Assembly (NCBI GenBank): GCA_010909165.1 | Contig: MU008157.1 | Span: 868,001 to 932,000, forward strand | DNA: 64,000 nt | Direction: 5' to 3' | Source: Anthoceros angustus | Taxonomy: Eukaryota; Streptophyta; Anthocerotopsida; Anthocerotales; Anthocerotaceae | Shown here: piece after piece, positions 45,626 to 57,974 of the stretch | Layout of the letters: every line of letters starts with the position of its first letter | How positions within the stretch are numbered: the stretch's first letter is position 1 | Program-made: the position numbers and the translations under genes | The notes under the pieces: model-generated | What the model saw: the letters and a program-made list of their open reading frames with translations, nothing else | Databases searched by the model: none | Told to the model about the DNA's origin: nothing

Positions 45626-48492
45626 TCCTCAAGGGAAGGCGTTGTTTTGTAACGAATGAAAGTCATAAATAAATAGCAAACACAATAACATGATAAGCTA
45701 AATAATTATTAAATAAAATAAAATCCCTTCTAGTATCACTCGTGTTGATTGTTATTTCGATTATTTATAGCTGCAGCCAACGCTATGTCGTACTGGGGAT
45801 CCGCTTCCACATCTTGTTTGCAGATTCTAGGATCCTCTTACCCAATTTTATCTCGTCTCCATTGATGTTGTGTTGTATTAGAAATTTGCTTCTACATCTT
45901 GTCTTGGAGCATCTAGGATTCTCTTACCCAATTTCACCTCGCATATAATTACTTAAGGATCACTTTGCTCTCAAAACTCACAGCAGAGCAAATCAAGGCT
46001 ATAGCAATTTAACGAGAATCCTGGCAATGGGGAGCCATGAACTCTGCTTGTAATCCGTATTTCTCAACCCATCCGTACGTTCCATTTCCAACCTCACCCT
46101 CCTACCCATGACTTGGAATGAGAAAACTGGTCCATAAGAAGAAGAAAGAGAAATACATATGATCAATATGTTTTAATTTTTCTTTTAAACTACTTATATA
46201 ATCTACAATGACTCCATAATATAATAGACAAGTATAATAAACATATTGTACAGCTTTGTGACCGATTATGGAATATCGATAGTGTCATGGGCCATCCATA
46301 TGTTTTTAGGGTTCTAGGGACTATTTCTTTGTGTTACATATGACCACGTCGGCGTTCCCTGCGGCCCCCGGCATACGGATCTCGTCAAGCTGATGATGCA
46401 CACAAACTTTTTTTCTCTTGCCCACTTGTGGTAAAGGTTGCACCGGCCACTACGGGCTTCTCATGGCCTGGACAAGGTATGAAGGTTGTCTAGAATGGCC
46501 TCGATGCCTTTTCCAGGCCATCATATGCTATATGATGAAGGGGAGTGACGAGAAATGAGACAAGGATCCTAAACCCGTGCCTAGGTTGAGCCTCTTATAT
46601 TGCACGATGCACAAGCCTTAGGTGCATGTTGTAGCCATTGTCAAGCCTTAGGTGCATGTTGTAGCCATTGTCAGCGAAGCCAGCATGCGAGAACGAAGCC
46701 TGCACGCAGCGACGAGGGTGGGCGAGGCTGGTAACCTTGGGCGGAGATGAGGGTGGGCGAGGCTGGCAACCTTGGGCGGCCGATGGAAGTCCTGCATGAA
46801 AAAGATGGTATGCACGTGAGCCAAACTTATCGAAATAAACGTGTAAACATGTGTGTGTGGTGATCGTAACCCTAAAACCCCAAAGAACAAAACTTCTGCA
46901 CTTGGGAACATCAGGCCAAGAGTGTGTGATCGAAAGTTTTTTTGCACGAGTCTAGATAGATGTGGTGCATATTATATATATGTAGTATAGGAAGGAATCC
47001 TGAAAATGCTGTGGCATATTTGAGTACCGTACAGCCCAAAAAAAACATGTCGCACACACGATGGCCTGTGACGAGAACGGTATTCCATAACCGATAGCGG
47101 TGCTGTGGCTAGGATGACTTACAACCAGACCCCGATTATTTTTATATTATTCATAATTGATAAAAAAATGTAATAGGTGGCATGAATGCAACCGTGTTGG
47201 CGTGAGGTAGCACGAGTAGGTAGCAGGACGCGTCAGCCTAGCTTGGGATGCGCGTTGTGCAGCAGCAGCTGCCTGCAGTGGCAGCGCGAAAGCTGGTCCG
47301 AATGGAGACAAGAAACGAAAGCAACGCAAATTGCCAAATTGCCAAATTGCAAATTGCAAATGGCAAATGGCAAATGGCAAATGCGAGGTCCCATTGGTGC
47401 GACCTGTCCAACGGATTGGATTGGACGGAGTCGGGCCAACGCCGTTTCACCGCTCGCACCTTGCCACGCGCATGTGGACAGGGACAAACCCATGCCGCGT
47501 GGCAACGGCCTCACCAAGATTCCCGATTCCGGCTCCAGTTCCCTTGCCAAACAACGGTAGCAATAATTCACCACCCCACGTTCCAGAAACCCTAACCCGG
47601 GGTCGGGTTTGCCCAACCCGCGGTCACCCCCCAGTGGGGAGTGGGGCGCCCGCAAGGTGTCAGGCGAGCCTCGGCCAGCGCTTGCAGGGACAGGGAAGGG
47701 AAGGGAAGGGAAGGGAAAGGGAAGGTGGCTGGCTATGTCGGGACTCGAGACACGGAACCCCGCTCACCACCAACACCGCAACTGCCTCGGCATCGGCATC
47801 GCCGCGTCACGATCCGACTCCGACCGCGCCTTCTCGCCTGCTGCCGCGCCTGCTCCTGCCCCTGCTGCCGTCGGCCTCGCCTGCGAAGTGCAGGCTCCCG
47901 CCTGCGACGCCGGCATCGGAATTGCCGCCCCCGGCTGGCCTGCGACTCCGCCACTCCCACGGTCTCCAGCTCTCTCGATTCCCGGCCTGGTGCCGGCCTC
48001 TCCGACTCCGCGCGCTGTGTGGCGGTGATGCGGTGCGGCGGGAGGCTTGTCCGGCTCGCAGATCCACGCGGGTGCCGCTGCTCTTGCTCCTCGGGAGCGG
48101 GCCGCGGGGGCCCTTCCCTGCCGCTGCTGCTGCGGCCGCAGCGGGGAGTCCGTCGGCGGGCGGCCAGCGGCCAGCGGAGGTGAGGGTGCGGCCGGGGGAG
48201 ATCGCGCCGGACTCGTGGTGGCGGGAGGGTTCCTGGAAGGTGCGTGTGCGTGGTAGGGGGCCGGGGGAGGGGAATTGGAGCGTGTGGGGAGGCAGGAGGC
48301 CGCTGCGCCCGCACGGGATGACGAGAGCCTCGTGGGCTTCGCCGAAGGCAGGGGTTTGTCACCGGATGCCCTAATTCATCGCGCTGCTGCGGGGTAGGTC
48401 TTGGATCTGGAGCGGAGGTGGAATTGGAGCGCAATTCGGCGTCTGGGATTCCGCTGCCCTGGCGTCGCCGCGGCGGACGCGGCTCCGGAAGG

Positions 48493-51400
48493 ATGTTCCC
48501 CGATGGGAGGTCGTGTAAGGCTAGCAGGCTGGGGCTTATGGGGTCCACGGGGCTGGCGGGGCTGTTAGACAGTAAGGAGACGGGGAGCAGCGTGATCACG
48601 GCCGTGGGGAGCGGGTTGGATGAGAGCAGTAAGTGGGGGCTGGAGAGGACCGTGGCGCATGTGCTCGACATCCCTCCTCTGTCGGCAGATGCGGCGCTGT
48701 GCTGCCCGGGCAATACAATTCACGCTGCGGCTGTGAGGAATTACTTGGAAATACGGCTGCAGAGTGTGGACGATACGCAGTTCCGGGACCCGGATGGACT
48801 CCTGCTCTCTGCCGGGGATCGGGTGGTTGTTATGGATAGGGATTCAGCGTCAGGTGATATCGGCTTTGATGACGCCTGCTTGCTGCTGGAGAGCAAGTCT
48901 AACTTCAGCAGTGCCAGGGCGAATGCATGTGTTTGGAGGGGGAGGTGGATGTACGAGGCCACGCTGGGTACTGCGGGCATCCAGCAGCTGGGTTGGGCTA
49001 CGCTTTCCTGCCCCTTCACTGACGGAGAAGGTGTTGGGGATGCAGCAGACTCCTACGCGTACGATGGCAAGAGGGTGAAGAAGTGGAATGTGAAACAGGA
49101 TCCTTACGGCCAGGCTTGGGTCGCTGGTGATGTCATCGGCTGTTGTATAGACGTGGATGCCGGAAACATTCACTTTTACAGGAACGGCTTTCCTCTAGGC
49201 TTAGCCTTTGAGGGGGTCAAGACTCCTCCAACTGTAGCAGAGGGTTACTATCCTGCCATCTCCTTGTCGCATGGGGAACGCTGCCAACTCAACTTCGGAG
49301 GCAGGCCCTTCAAACATCCCATCCAGGACTATTTACCTGTACAAGCTCCGCCCGCTGTAAGGGAGGGTCTGACTATAGCGTCTGTAAGTGCTGGCGCTGC
49401 CTTTCTGTTTGGATCTCTGCAAAGGCTGGTGCAGCTTGGTAGCCGAGAGGTAGCTGCTGCAATGCCTCTCGCAGACAGGTTGAGGAGATACACGCCCATT
49501 TCCGAAGAGGACACTGCGATGTTGGGATCAGAGATTTGTTCACAGTTGGCCTTGTTGCTCACTACAGATGCTGCAGCTGTTGCTAAGGGAAATTTAGAGT
49601 CTTGCAAGGTGGTAGAGTATTGCATCTGGGGATCATTGGTCCCCTTTCTGATTGATATATACCGTCCTTGTGCCCCTCATGATGGACCCAGCTTGGACCG
49701 TGCATTGGATCTACTACTTCCACGTTTAGATAGCATGGATCTGAACCGTACAGTCACTGGTGTGATGGATGCTTTGGCTTATGGGTGCAAAACTTCTCCT
49801 TTTACTCTGGAAGATCGGCCTTACACGGGATCTTATCGCTACCTTGCACTCGCCTGTCATCTGTTGCGGAGCTATGAGTTCATGGCAGTGTGGTGGAAGT
49901 CATCAAAATTTCAAGATGGTGTGGAAGGCCTTCTTACACGAAAAGGCCCTAATAAGCATGATCTTGAAGTGTTGATGCCAACTGTCTGGTGGCCTGGATC
50001 GAGGGAGGATTTGTGTTCAGAGCAGAACATGAGGCATGCTGCCAATGCTCTATTCAAAGCTATCACAAAGGTAATTTCCTGAGTTGAAACTGGTGAGCTG
50101 TTTGAGATGACCTGTACTCTCTGTTTTCAATCTGCTGCTGTTCGATGCTGTTTCACTCAAGGCACTGGTAACCCTGTTGAAATGTGTTGCAGGTTGAGGA
50201 GTTGCAGTGGGAGCTTTGCCGCCGCCTGCTTCATTTTGTGCCACCTTGTAGCACCGAGCCTAATGCTGTGCAGGTTCCAGGGCTTGTCTTTAGGCAGTTT
50301 TTGCGGAATCTTGTTGATAAGAACCGGGGTGCAAACAGGAATGTACCTCCACCCGGACTCTCCGACAACTCTGTCCTTGTTTCTGCATACTGTGTAGTGC
50401 TTCGTTTTCTCTCGGAGGGGTTGGGAAGTGAGGATCTCGTAGATAGTGAGAAGGATCAGGATGGATCTAGTGGTTTCCTTCATCGAGGGGGGAAGCTTCG
50501 TTTCCCTGTGAGCGTATTTCTGAAGCAGGATTCGTACATCAATGATTTTGCACGACTTGGTGGAACATTCAGCCATGTTTCTAAAATATACCCAGCCAGT
50601 GCAGAGGATCTATCTATCGTAGAATGGGATGAAGGCTGTGTAGATGAGGACAGTAAAGTCTATCACGATAGCAAGCACAAACCTTGCTGTTGCTGGGAGG
50701 TGGAGTATGCTTCTGGTAGTGATGGTAAGACTGCTGTTAGGAGTGGGGAGAAAGCTGTGAACCAAACTCAAAGTACTCCAGCTCCAAGTGGTTTGAGCGA
50801 ACGGAGTAATCACCTGAGCAGCGACTTCAATAGGAGAACGTGCAACAGTTTGATTCAGGAAGATAAGCCTGATTCAAGTGGGCGAGTGGATGACTCCAGC
50901 TTGGACAGCCTGCTACTAAGTAAATGTAAGAGGACAGGGTTCAGGTCAATAAAGGAACTTTCTGAAGCCATAAGGGAGGAAGAGCTGCTGGATTCTATGG
51001 TTCTGCTTTATCACCTTGGACTTGCCTCCAATTTCAAACAGGTTCTTTTCATAAGCTGCCACCATTTGTCTGTTGGCTTGTCCCGGAGTCTGTTTTGTGT
51101 GTCTCTGATCAGCATGCGAAATCATCGTTGTAGTGTTTGCTGTCTATGGAGCAAGAGTTTGGGAATATTCGTTGGGCAGATGCTGCTGTTTTCACTGTTG
51201 CAAACACTCAAAGAGCGTCTGAAACATTGTCAAGTCCAGTCTTTTGCCCAACTATCATTTGACCAAAATTTGTCCTGTGCCTCGTCCAACTCGTGGGCGT
51301 TTAGGGGTTGATTGCAGAGGCAGGAGTTTGTTATTCACCATCTATGTATTCTGAGTTGCGTTTTGTGCTTTTTTGGTGTGCTGGAACAGGCTTCGTACTG

Positions 51401-53879
51401 TATGCAGCATCAAATACAATTAATCAGTCACCTGGATGACACTGACCGTCAGATTCGTGCAGAGAAGAGTTCAAGTGACCAGCTGAAAAGATTAAAAGAG
51501 GCTCGTACAGTTTATAGAGAGGACCTTATAGAGTGTGTACGACAATGCACCTGGTATGTCCCACACGTCCTATCCCTGTTGGGTGTTTAGTTTTGAATGT
51601 TTGAAGCTGACTGAAGTAAAGTAACTGTTGTGTAGTCAAGTATTTGCCTAAGCGGTTTGATGTAAGGCGACTGAGGTGAATAAAAGAAGTATGGTACCGC
51701 TTGTGTCGTCCTAACTCGTCCATTTTACAGGTTTCGGGTTTCATTGTTCTCGAGGTGGAAGCAACGGGGAATGTATGCTACGTGCATGTGGATTGTCCAA
51801 CTCCTGCTAGTGCTTAGCAAAAAGGACCGCATCTTTCGATACATTCCTGAGTTCTACGTGGAAACACTGGTAACTTGTCGGGCAGGTTCACTAGGACTAT
51901 AAATGACCTTTCCTGTTACATTTGCATTTGATGTCATCAGTTGCCCCCTTTTCGCTGCAGGTGGATACTTTCCACGCATTACGCAGGAGTGATCCACCTT
52001 TTGTGTCACCCTCTGTTCTCCTTCAACATGGGCTTGCTCCTCTTGTACGAAACAATTTGTATTATATTTTCATGTTTTGAACATCTTGTGTTATGTGCAG
52101 GTAACATCCTGACAGCGGTGTGGTCTTTCACAGGTCACCTTCCTTGTTACACATTTTAATGATCAAAGGATAGTGAACTCGGATATCAGAGATGTCCTCC
52201 TTCAGTCCATTTCGGTCTTGGTGCAGTATAAGGAGCATGTAGTTGCCTTTGAAAACAACCAAGCGGCTCGGGAGGGGATGATTGGGGCCCTTCTCTCAGC
52301 CTTTGACAACCGATTCTGGATTCCTGTGTCAAACATTCTGCTGCGGCTCTGTAAAGGCAAAGGATTTGGAGCATCAAAAGGCTCGCCCCATGGGGAACCG
52401 TTCTCGTTTGTTTTTCAGGTAGTAAAAGTTCTCCTTTTTGCTTTAGCCTTAAGCCTGGGGTGGTTCTGCGTCTTGTGCATGAAAGAACGCTGTAGGTGGT
52501 GGGACTGAATAGAACAAAACAAGTCTCCTGCAATGTGGGTTAGCTTAACTGAATTGTAGTTTCTTGTCTTGGGAGCAGCAATTGCTACGGAAGAAGTGCA
52601 TACTCGATGACAAGTTGTTCAGCTCTTTTCTTAATCGGCTGTTCAACACCTTGAACTGGACAATAACTGAGTTTTCAGTATCAATCAAGGAGATGCAGGA
52701 GCTTCCTGACAAGCGACAGGTGCAATGATTGTTTTCTGCTACTGCTGTTTAGTCTACAGAACGCATGCAAGACAGTGAGTTGGTGGTGGTTGTAGAATGA
52801 AGTCGGGGTCTGGTGGTGTCCCTTGCATTGTCACCCATGAAATGACATACTTTCACAGGTACCTGAAGTGCAGCAGAGAAAGTGTACGATAATGTTTGAG
52901 TTATCGTGCAATCTTGCAAGGATACTGGAGTTCTTCACGCAAGAGTTGCCGCAGGCATTTCTAGTGGGTGCGGAGATGAACCTCATCAGGCTATGTGAAC
53001 TGATAATCTTTGTGTTAAATCACACCACATCCAGTGCCGATGCTCAGCTCTTTGACAGGCAAGAAGACATGCTTGTGAAGTTTGGTTGTGAACTCCTGTA
53101 GTCAGCAATTGTGAGGCACTGACTAGAATATTCCATGCATGCAACAGCACCCTCAGATTGCAGGGTCAGTCATTGGAGAAGGTGAACAGATCAATGATCC
53201 TTGCTCCTCTAGTGGGCATTGTGCTAAACTTAGCAGCTGCGACGGATGCCGAAAACCATGGCATGGCACATGATATTGCACATGCGATTGCCAATGTAGA
53301 TGCCTCATCAGGAGCTCTGACAAACTTCCAATACTTACTCGAGTATAACTGGGTATGGCTGAAGTTGATGCCGAAGAGCACAGCTGTGTCTAGAGTTGAA
53401 GTGCAAGGTATTGCACCTTTAGGGGTTGCTTATGTTGGATTGGGTGCTGCAGGGGACCTCATTCAAGGGTGATCCATCTCTTAGAAGGGTGCCGGAGCTG
53501 CAAGTGTTTGTGAACAAGCTGCAGATAGAGACCGAGGAGGCAAACCAAAGGGCAACTGAAGAAGAGCTCCTAGCTGCAATTGCAGCCTCTGTGGATGAGG
53601 GTAAGGAGCCAGCACTGGTGCTAGATCCTACCCTATGCAGTGCACGGATTTCTGCTTTTTTCTGACTTTCAACGTCATGCAGGGATGACTGGCGGAAGTG
53701 AGGACAGGGTGGAGAAGGTGGAGGTTTGTAGCATATGCTATGCTTGTGAGATCGACACGATGTTCACGCCCTGCAAGCACCAATCATGTTTGCGCTGCAT
53801 CTCACGGCATCTGTTAAATAATCAGCGCTGTTTTTTCTGCAATGCAACCATAGCCGAGTTGTCTTCTCTCTCGGATTAA
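48493..53879 (+). CDS. RKP: SPRY-RING E3 ubiquitin ligase RKP (related to KPC1)
   Basis: Plant homologue of the KPC1 subunit, a cytosolic RING E3 linked to turnover of cyclin-dependent kinase inhibitors. Eleven exons: 48493-50070, 50193-51041, 51390-51553, 51731-51869, 51961-52044, 52134-52418, 52579-52719, 52859-53074, 53164-53352, 53453-53600 and 53683-53879; about 1329 aa. A SPRY domain spans about residues 130-280 (ANACVWRGRWMYEATLGTAG, GWATLSCPFTD, GDVIGCCIDVD). Mid-protein landmarks: LLDSMVLLYHLGLASNFKQ, LLQSISVLVQYKEH, FDNRFWIPVSNILLRLCKG. The C-terminal RING is CSICYACE...CKHQSCLRC...CFFC. The ATG at 48493 is the first in frame; the frame is open upstream to at least 48418. The exon 8 donor is uncertain: GTGAAG at 53075 keeps phase, but a GC site at 53059 is nearby. 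Confidence 0.92.
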
Positions 53880-54767
53880 GAGGTGAGGTAGGCAAGCTGC
53901 TGAAGGGCAGGTTCTCAACACACAAGGGGTAGGAATGGTAACACGAGACTGCAAATGGATATGAAAAGCTGTGTCTTCTGATGTGGTTTGTGGTCTCCAT
54001 GTCATGTCTGATCCACAATTCTGGATAGGTGGGTGCACCGTCTCCTTAAGGTGGGTGTACCGAATCCTCTGCCTTTGTAATTTGAAGCATGCATAATTGA
54101 GCACCATATTGGAGGACGTATCCTCCAAGCATACCCTTCAGCCAAGGGAAGTGTTATTGTGACTCTTGGACGTCAACGGGAGCCTTAGATAGTCGGGAGA
54201 CTCAGAAGTGTCTGTATATATCTTGGAAGCGATAAAAATAAAGTTAAAACTTGACAATATGAGGTGTGGAAAGATATATTCTTACCTAACCCAACCCCTT
54301 GGTACACCGATTCCGCGAAACCAGTAACCGGATTTACATGGAAATGCGGCCTTCCTGTGTCCTCTTCTTCCCTCCTGTTACCGAGTCCTTACCGCGTAGC
54401 TTACAGAAACCCGGCCCGGGCTCATGGAAACTCGCCCATAGGTGACAGGGTCCCTACAGGGAGAGGGTACCCTTGGTCCAAGCAGCTTTGTGGTGCAAGT
54501 ATCAGGTCCCATGACGGAAGTGCAGTGGCTCTGGTATCAGGTCCAATGACGGAAGTGCATCCTTAGTGGACTGACTACAACAGGAATTCTTCTATTACTA
54601 AGTTAGAAATTCATCCCATAGTGCAGGAGAGCAACCCCATCCAGCACACGAGCTTCCGGAACCGGGGGGAGCTATCCAAATCTGCTGGTGCTGACCTCCA
54701 TCGCCCAATTCGGAGTTGGCAGGACTCTCACCACATAACGACCACAAGTTACCATGAGTCCAGTCGT
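53880..54767. other. 3' spacer between convergent RKP and CLD1
   Basis: No coding signal. A 25-bp near-duplicate built on ATCAGGTCC(C/A)ATGACGGAAG occurs at about 54500 and 54535. Confidence 0.5.
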
Positions 54768-56476
54768 TCAACAATACGTCGCAACGAACCTCTCCACCAA
54801 CGGGTTCACCAGGTTGGGTGCCTCATCCTGGACAAGCAAGTGTCCCGTTAAGAGGCCGGCAAGCTCATGAAAGCTTCAGGTGGTGGCAGGTATGTGGCAC
54901 GAACCTGTGGGCAATGGCCTACGTTGGGCAGGACGACAAACTCCTGCACTGTGTCAAACTCCTGATACGCTTTCCCTAAAGCAAGAGGTTCCCAAGGATC
55001 CTTCTCCCCCCATCCGAACCAGACGGGACACTGCAGTACAGGCCGTACCAGATTAGAAAGCTTCAAGCACGCATCTGCTTTGCTGCCGATGAATGACGAC
55101 TTGCCAGCAACAACCGACCTTGACTAAAGGAAGCAGCTCCTCAGGCAAGGGGCCCCCAGAGTAGCATATGAAGTCCAAGAACACGTCCACTGCTCCTGGC
55201 TGCAGACCTGGTCCCAGAATGAGCTCCACAAGCTCGTCCGTCACAGCACTGTCATCATGATAACACTGCAAAAGCACGCTCACGGAAGCGTCAATCAACT
55301 GCCGGCAAAAGAACCGGGTGCCGAAGCCGGTGTCATAAAAAGCTTCACCTCACACAGGATCCTCTTCACTGCATTTGGCTTTGCCACCGCCTTGAAAAAC
55401 CTCTGTCCGATATCTGTGTTTCTGCACCTCCCAGAAACCAGGTACAGTGAAGTGAGAACCCCCGAGCGCGATGGTGTAAACTTGGCCCAGGAGTTTGCTT
55501 GCCCGCACAGGTGCAGGCCACAACTGACCTTAAAACATCCTGCAGAGCTTTCACAAACGGGCGAGCATACCAGGCCTGCTTCTTGATGTGCAGCATACGC
55601 AGCGATATATTGAGTAACAGCAATCCCCTCACGGCACCCGGATCCAGCACAGCTGCCTGCAGGCCAACGACGCCTGCAAAGCACCTCACACCTTGGTCTC
55701 CCAACATCCAGCCTGAAAGTACACTGAAGCAGCAGTGTGGCACAACCACAACCAACCTCCAACCGAGTTGCAGATCACGAAAGGACGGTCGTTGATCACC
55801 TCCGCAGAGAAACTCAAAATCTGCTTAGCCCACGTCTCAAACGTGTAGGGCGACTCGGTCTGTGACCTAGGCTTATCCGAATAGCCATACCCCAGCAGAT
55901 CGATGGCGAAAACTCTGTGTGATGTGGCCAGCACAGGTATGTTCTTCCGCCAATGGTCACTGCACACTCCTCCAATTCAGCTACCTCTGCACATCATCCC
56001 TTCATCTTGCCAGTAAGCAACACAACATAACACTATACCAGTTGGCTCCGAACCCATGAACCAGCAACAGCGCAGGGCCTGCCCCTCCCGCAAATTGGTA
56101 CCGTATATTATACTCCCCCCATTTCCAAATGCTGCAACGCATGCACGCAATCCAACGCAAGCCGTTTGAGCATCAAACTGCTTCAGCTTTTGTGCTGTAA
56201 ATCAAGCACCCTAAACATCCACCTTGTCTGCACAGCAGGCAGTGTTGAGGGCAAGGTTAGAGCGGCCTCCTGCTCCGCACCAGGACTGTCTTCTCGGATC
56301 TGCAGAGCTCGCACGCCTGCCCTGCTCCTGTGTCTGGAGATGGCAGCCGTAGAAGAGGCTGCTCGGTTGCACCCACATTCATGCCTGATGGCGACAGGGC
56401 TTGCGCGGATCGTGACGGCCCGCTGCTCCCGAGACGCAATGGGATAAAACGCTCCCAAGGCGGAGGACGCCGCCAT
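54768..56476 (-). CDS. CLD1: Chloroplast alpha/beta hydrolase, chlorophyll dephosphorylase CLD1-like
   Basis: Eight exons: 56223-56476, 56039-56131, 55757-55959, 55529-55673, 55349-55421, 55119-55265, 54905-55030 and 54768-54827; 366 aa, phases consistent. Exon 1 encodes an Ala/Ser/Arg-rich transit peptide (ASSALGAFYPIASREQRA). The hydrolase core follows: ALLLVHGFGANCDHWRKN, VFAIDLLGYGYSDKPRS, nucleophile Ser in ICNSVGG, LLLLNISLRMLHIKKQAWY, GAVDVFLDFICYSGGPLPEE, acid residue in WGEKDPWEP, and catalytic His in LPNVGHCPQ. This matches Arabidopsis At5g38520 (CLD1), which removes phytol from chlorophyll a during photosystem II repair; the orthology comes from memory and the enzymatic role is inferred. 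Related pheophytinases are an alternative but differ in the segments named. Confidence 0.88.
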
Positions 56477-56569
56477 CGTGCAGCAGGAGCAGGCGGGGGC
56501 GCTAGGATATAGGAGGTTTGTAAAAAGTATAGATGGGAGAATTGTTAAACTGTGTCAGCACATAGCAAC

Positions 56570-56653
56570 GTCAGGATGGCCGAGTGGTCTAAGGCGGCAG
56601 ACTCAAGTTCTGGTCTCCGAAAGGGGGCGTGGGTTCAAATCCCACTTCTGACA
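56570..56653 (+). tRNA. tRNA-Leu (CAA), intronless
   Basis: An 84-nt class II tRNA opening GTCAGGATGGCCGAGTGG, with long variable arm (TCTCCGAAAGGGGGC), T arm GTGGGTTCAAATCCCAC and acceptor pairing GTCAGGA/TTCTGAC. The loop CTCAAGT gives anticodon CAA. Many plant tRNA-Leu(CAA) genes have an intron after the anticodon; none is present here. The top base pair of the anticodon stem (27-43) is G-G instead of C-G. A and B boxes look good. Confidence 0.93.
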
Positions 56654-56694
56654 CATGGCTTTGGCAAGCTTGGCCGCTAAATGTGTTTGATGTC

Positions 56695-56755
56695 AGCTTC
56701 TTTTTCACTCTTTCTCTTAGTCCAGCTTCTTTTTCACTCTTTCTCTTAGTCTTGT
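56695..56755. repeat. 29-bp direct duplication
   Basis: AGCTTCTTTTTCACTCTTTC and the following CTTAGTC occur at 56695 and again at 56724. Confidence 0.9.
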
Positions 56756-56800
56756 GATAGGTTTTGTTCCTATTCAGATGTTTCTATAAGTGTATATCGA

Positions 56801-57134
56801 TTATGTTTAAGTTAGAGTGGTTGTATGGTCTCAAGGTGCTAGTCTCAAATTCTAGCCCCTTGAGAGGGCATGGGTTTTAATTATGTTTAAGTTAGAGTGG
56901 TTGTATGGTCTCAAGGTGCTAGTCTCAAATTCTAGCCCCTTGAGAGGGCATGGGTTTTAATTATGTTTAAGTTAGAGTGGTTGTATGGTCTCAAGGTGCT
57001 AGTCTCAAATTCTAGCCCCTTGAGAGGGCATGGGTTTTAATTATGTTTAAGTTAGAGTGGTTGTATGGTCTCAAGGTGCTAGTCTCAAATTCTAGCCCCT
57101 TGAGAGGGCATGAGTTTTAATTCTACTTCTGGCA
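56801..57134 (+). repeat. Four tandem 80-bp tRNA-Leu-like relics
   Basis: GTTAGAGTGGTTGTATGGTC starts at 56811, 56891, 56971 and 57051, exactly 80 bp apart, and the copies are virtually identical. Laid against the tRNA-Leu(CAA) just upstream, the unit keeps the order GAGTGGT, GGTCT.AAGG, AG.CTCAA.TTCT, GAGAGGGC.TGGGTT; the last copy also keeps the acceptor end CTACTTCTGGCA, so it is 84 nt long like the true tRNA. The B box is degraded (GGGTTTTAATT), so transcription is doubtful. Confidence 0.75.
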
Positions 57135-57165
57135 TTCGAATTCTTCCCCTAAGGACTAATTTTCG

Positions 57166-57582
57166 TCATGGGACTTGGTACTTGATAACTTGTACTATGG
57201 TGTGCTTACGCTTCTAGCACCAAGAGCATCCACTCCCTCTAGGCAGCTCATGCAAGTAGCAATCGAAGTACGGGATGCTTGCTTAACAGCGACGTTCTTA
57301 TAAATGTGTGTCCATTTGGCCTAAGCCATTTGGACACACATTTAAATATATGTACGTATTTTAACTCAACGTGATACTACTATATGTGCTTGCGGCTGAT
57401 AGTTTAAACGTATTTTCTTATAAATTTATGTCCAAATGACTTAGGCCAAATGGACACACATTTATAAAAATGTGGTTGTCAAGCATCGGTACTTAGATGG
57501 GGTGCCTAAAGGGAGTGGATGCCCTTGGTGCTGGTAGCTTAGGCACACCATGGTACAAGTTGTTGAGTCCCAAGCGCCATGA
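57166..57582. mobile_element. Foldback (MITE-like) element
   Basis: The left end (CATGGGACTTGG...CTTGTACTATGGTGTGCTTA...CACCAAGAGCATCCACTCCC) is the imperfect reverse complement of the right end (GGGAGTGGATGCCCTTGGTG...CACACCATGGTACAAG...GAGTCCCAAGCGCCATG). Inside, TATAAATGTGTGTCCATTTGG and CCAAATGGACACACATTTATA form a second inverted pair. The whole 417-bp unit can fold back nearly end to end and has no coding capacity. Target-site duplications were not identified. Confidence 0.75.
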
Positions 57583-57680
57583 TAGCTTACACACCATGCT
57601 ACAAGGTGTTAAGTCCTAAGTGCCGTGATAGCTTACACACCGTGCTACAAGTTGTTAAATCCCAAGTGCCAGGATAGAAA
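57583..57680. repeat. ~46-bp repeats derived from the foldback end
   Basis: Units like CTTACACACCATGCTACAAG...AAGTGCCGTGATAG follow the foldback right arm two more times, with slight divergence. Confidence 0.7.
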
Positions 57681-57974
57681 AAATTCCATCGAAGTGGATT
57701 GTAATATACTTCTTCTTCATGCTGCATATTTTATCCAATTGGAAGGTATGATATGTAGAAGAAGAAGCTATTGCTTTTGGCGGCACAGGTCTATTGGCCA
57801 CAAAGGCCTCAGCGCCAGTGGCGTTCTAGGGAGTTGACTCTCTCTGCCCCTATCTTGGCTTCTAGCTTCTAAACCAAAAATTCCTACATCTTGAAGGGTT
57901 GAGGAAGGGCCCTTCCCCCTCTAGGAGTCCTTCAGGCTGGCTAGGGGCTTCTTACCCACACAAGCTAGGGAGAT

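Larger units (their letters stand above)
43945..48492. other. Intergenic region with minisatellites
   Basis: No supportable gene. 44320-46600 is AT-rich; 46600-46800 has a 30-bp direct duplication (AAGCCTTAGGTGCATGTTGT, at about 46615 and 46645) and a GGGTGGGCGAGGCTGG duplication. Short AAATTGC/AAATGGC repeats lie at 47335-47385 and GGGAA repeats at 47692-47725. From 47700 the GC content rises toward the RKP promoter and 5' UTR. Confidence 0.5.

Noticed and set aside
47331-48713. Long frames on both strands (347 codons forward, 326 reverse)
   Set aside because: Overlap the GC-rich RKP upstream region and each other; compositionally biased, no motifs.
56801-57134. CRISPR-like regular repeats
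   Set aside because: The 80-bp units are contiguous with no unique spacers, in a plant nuclear genome; they are tandem tRNA-like relics.
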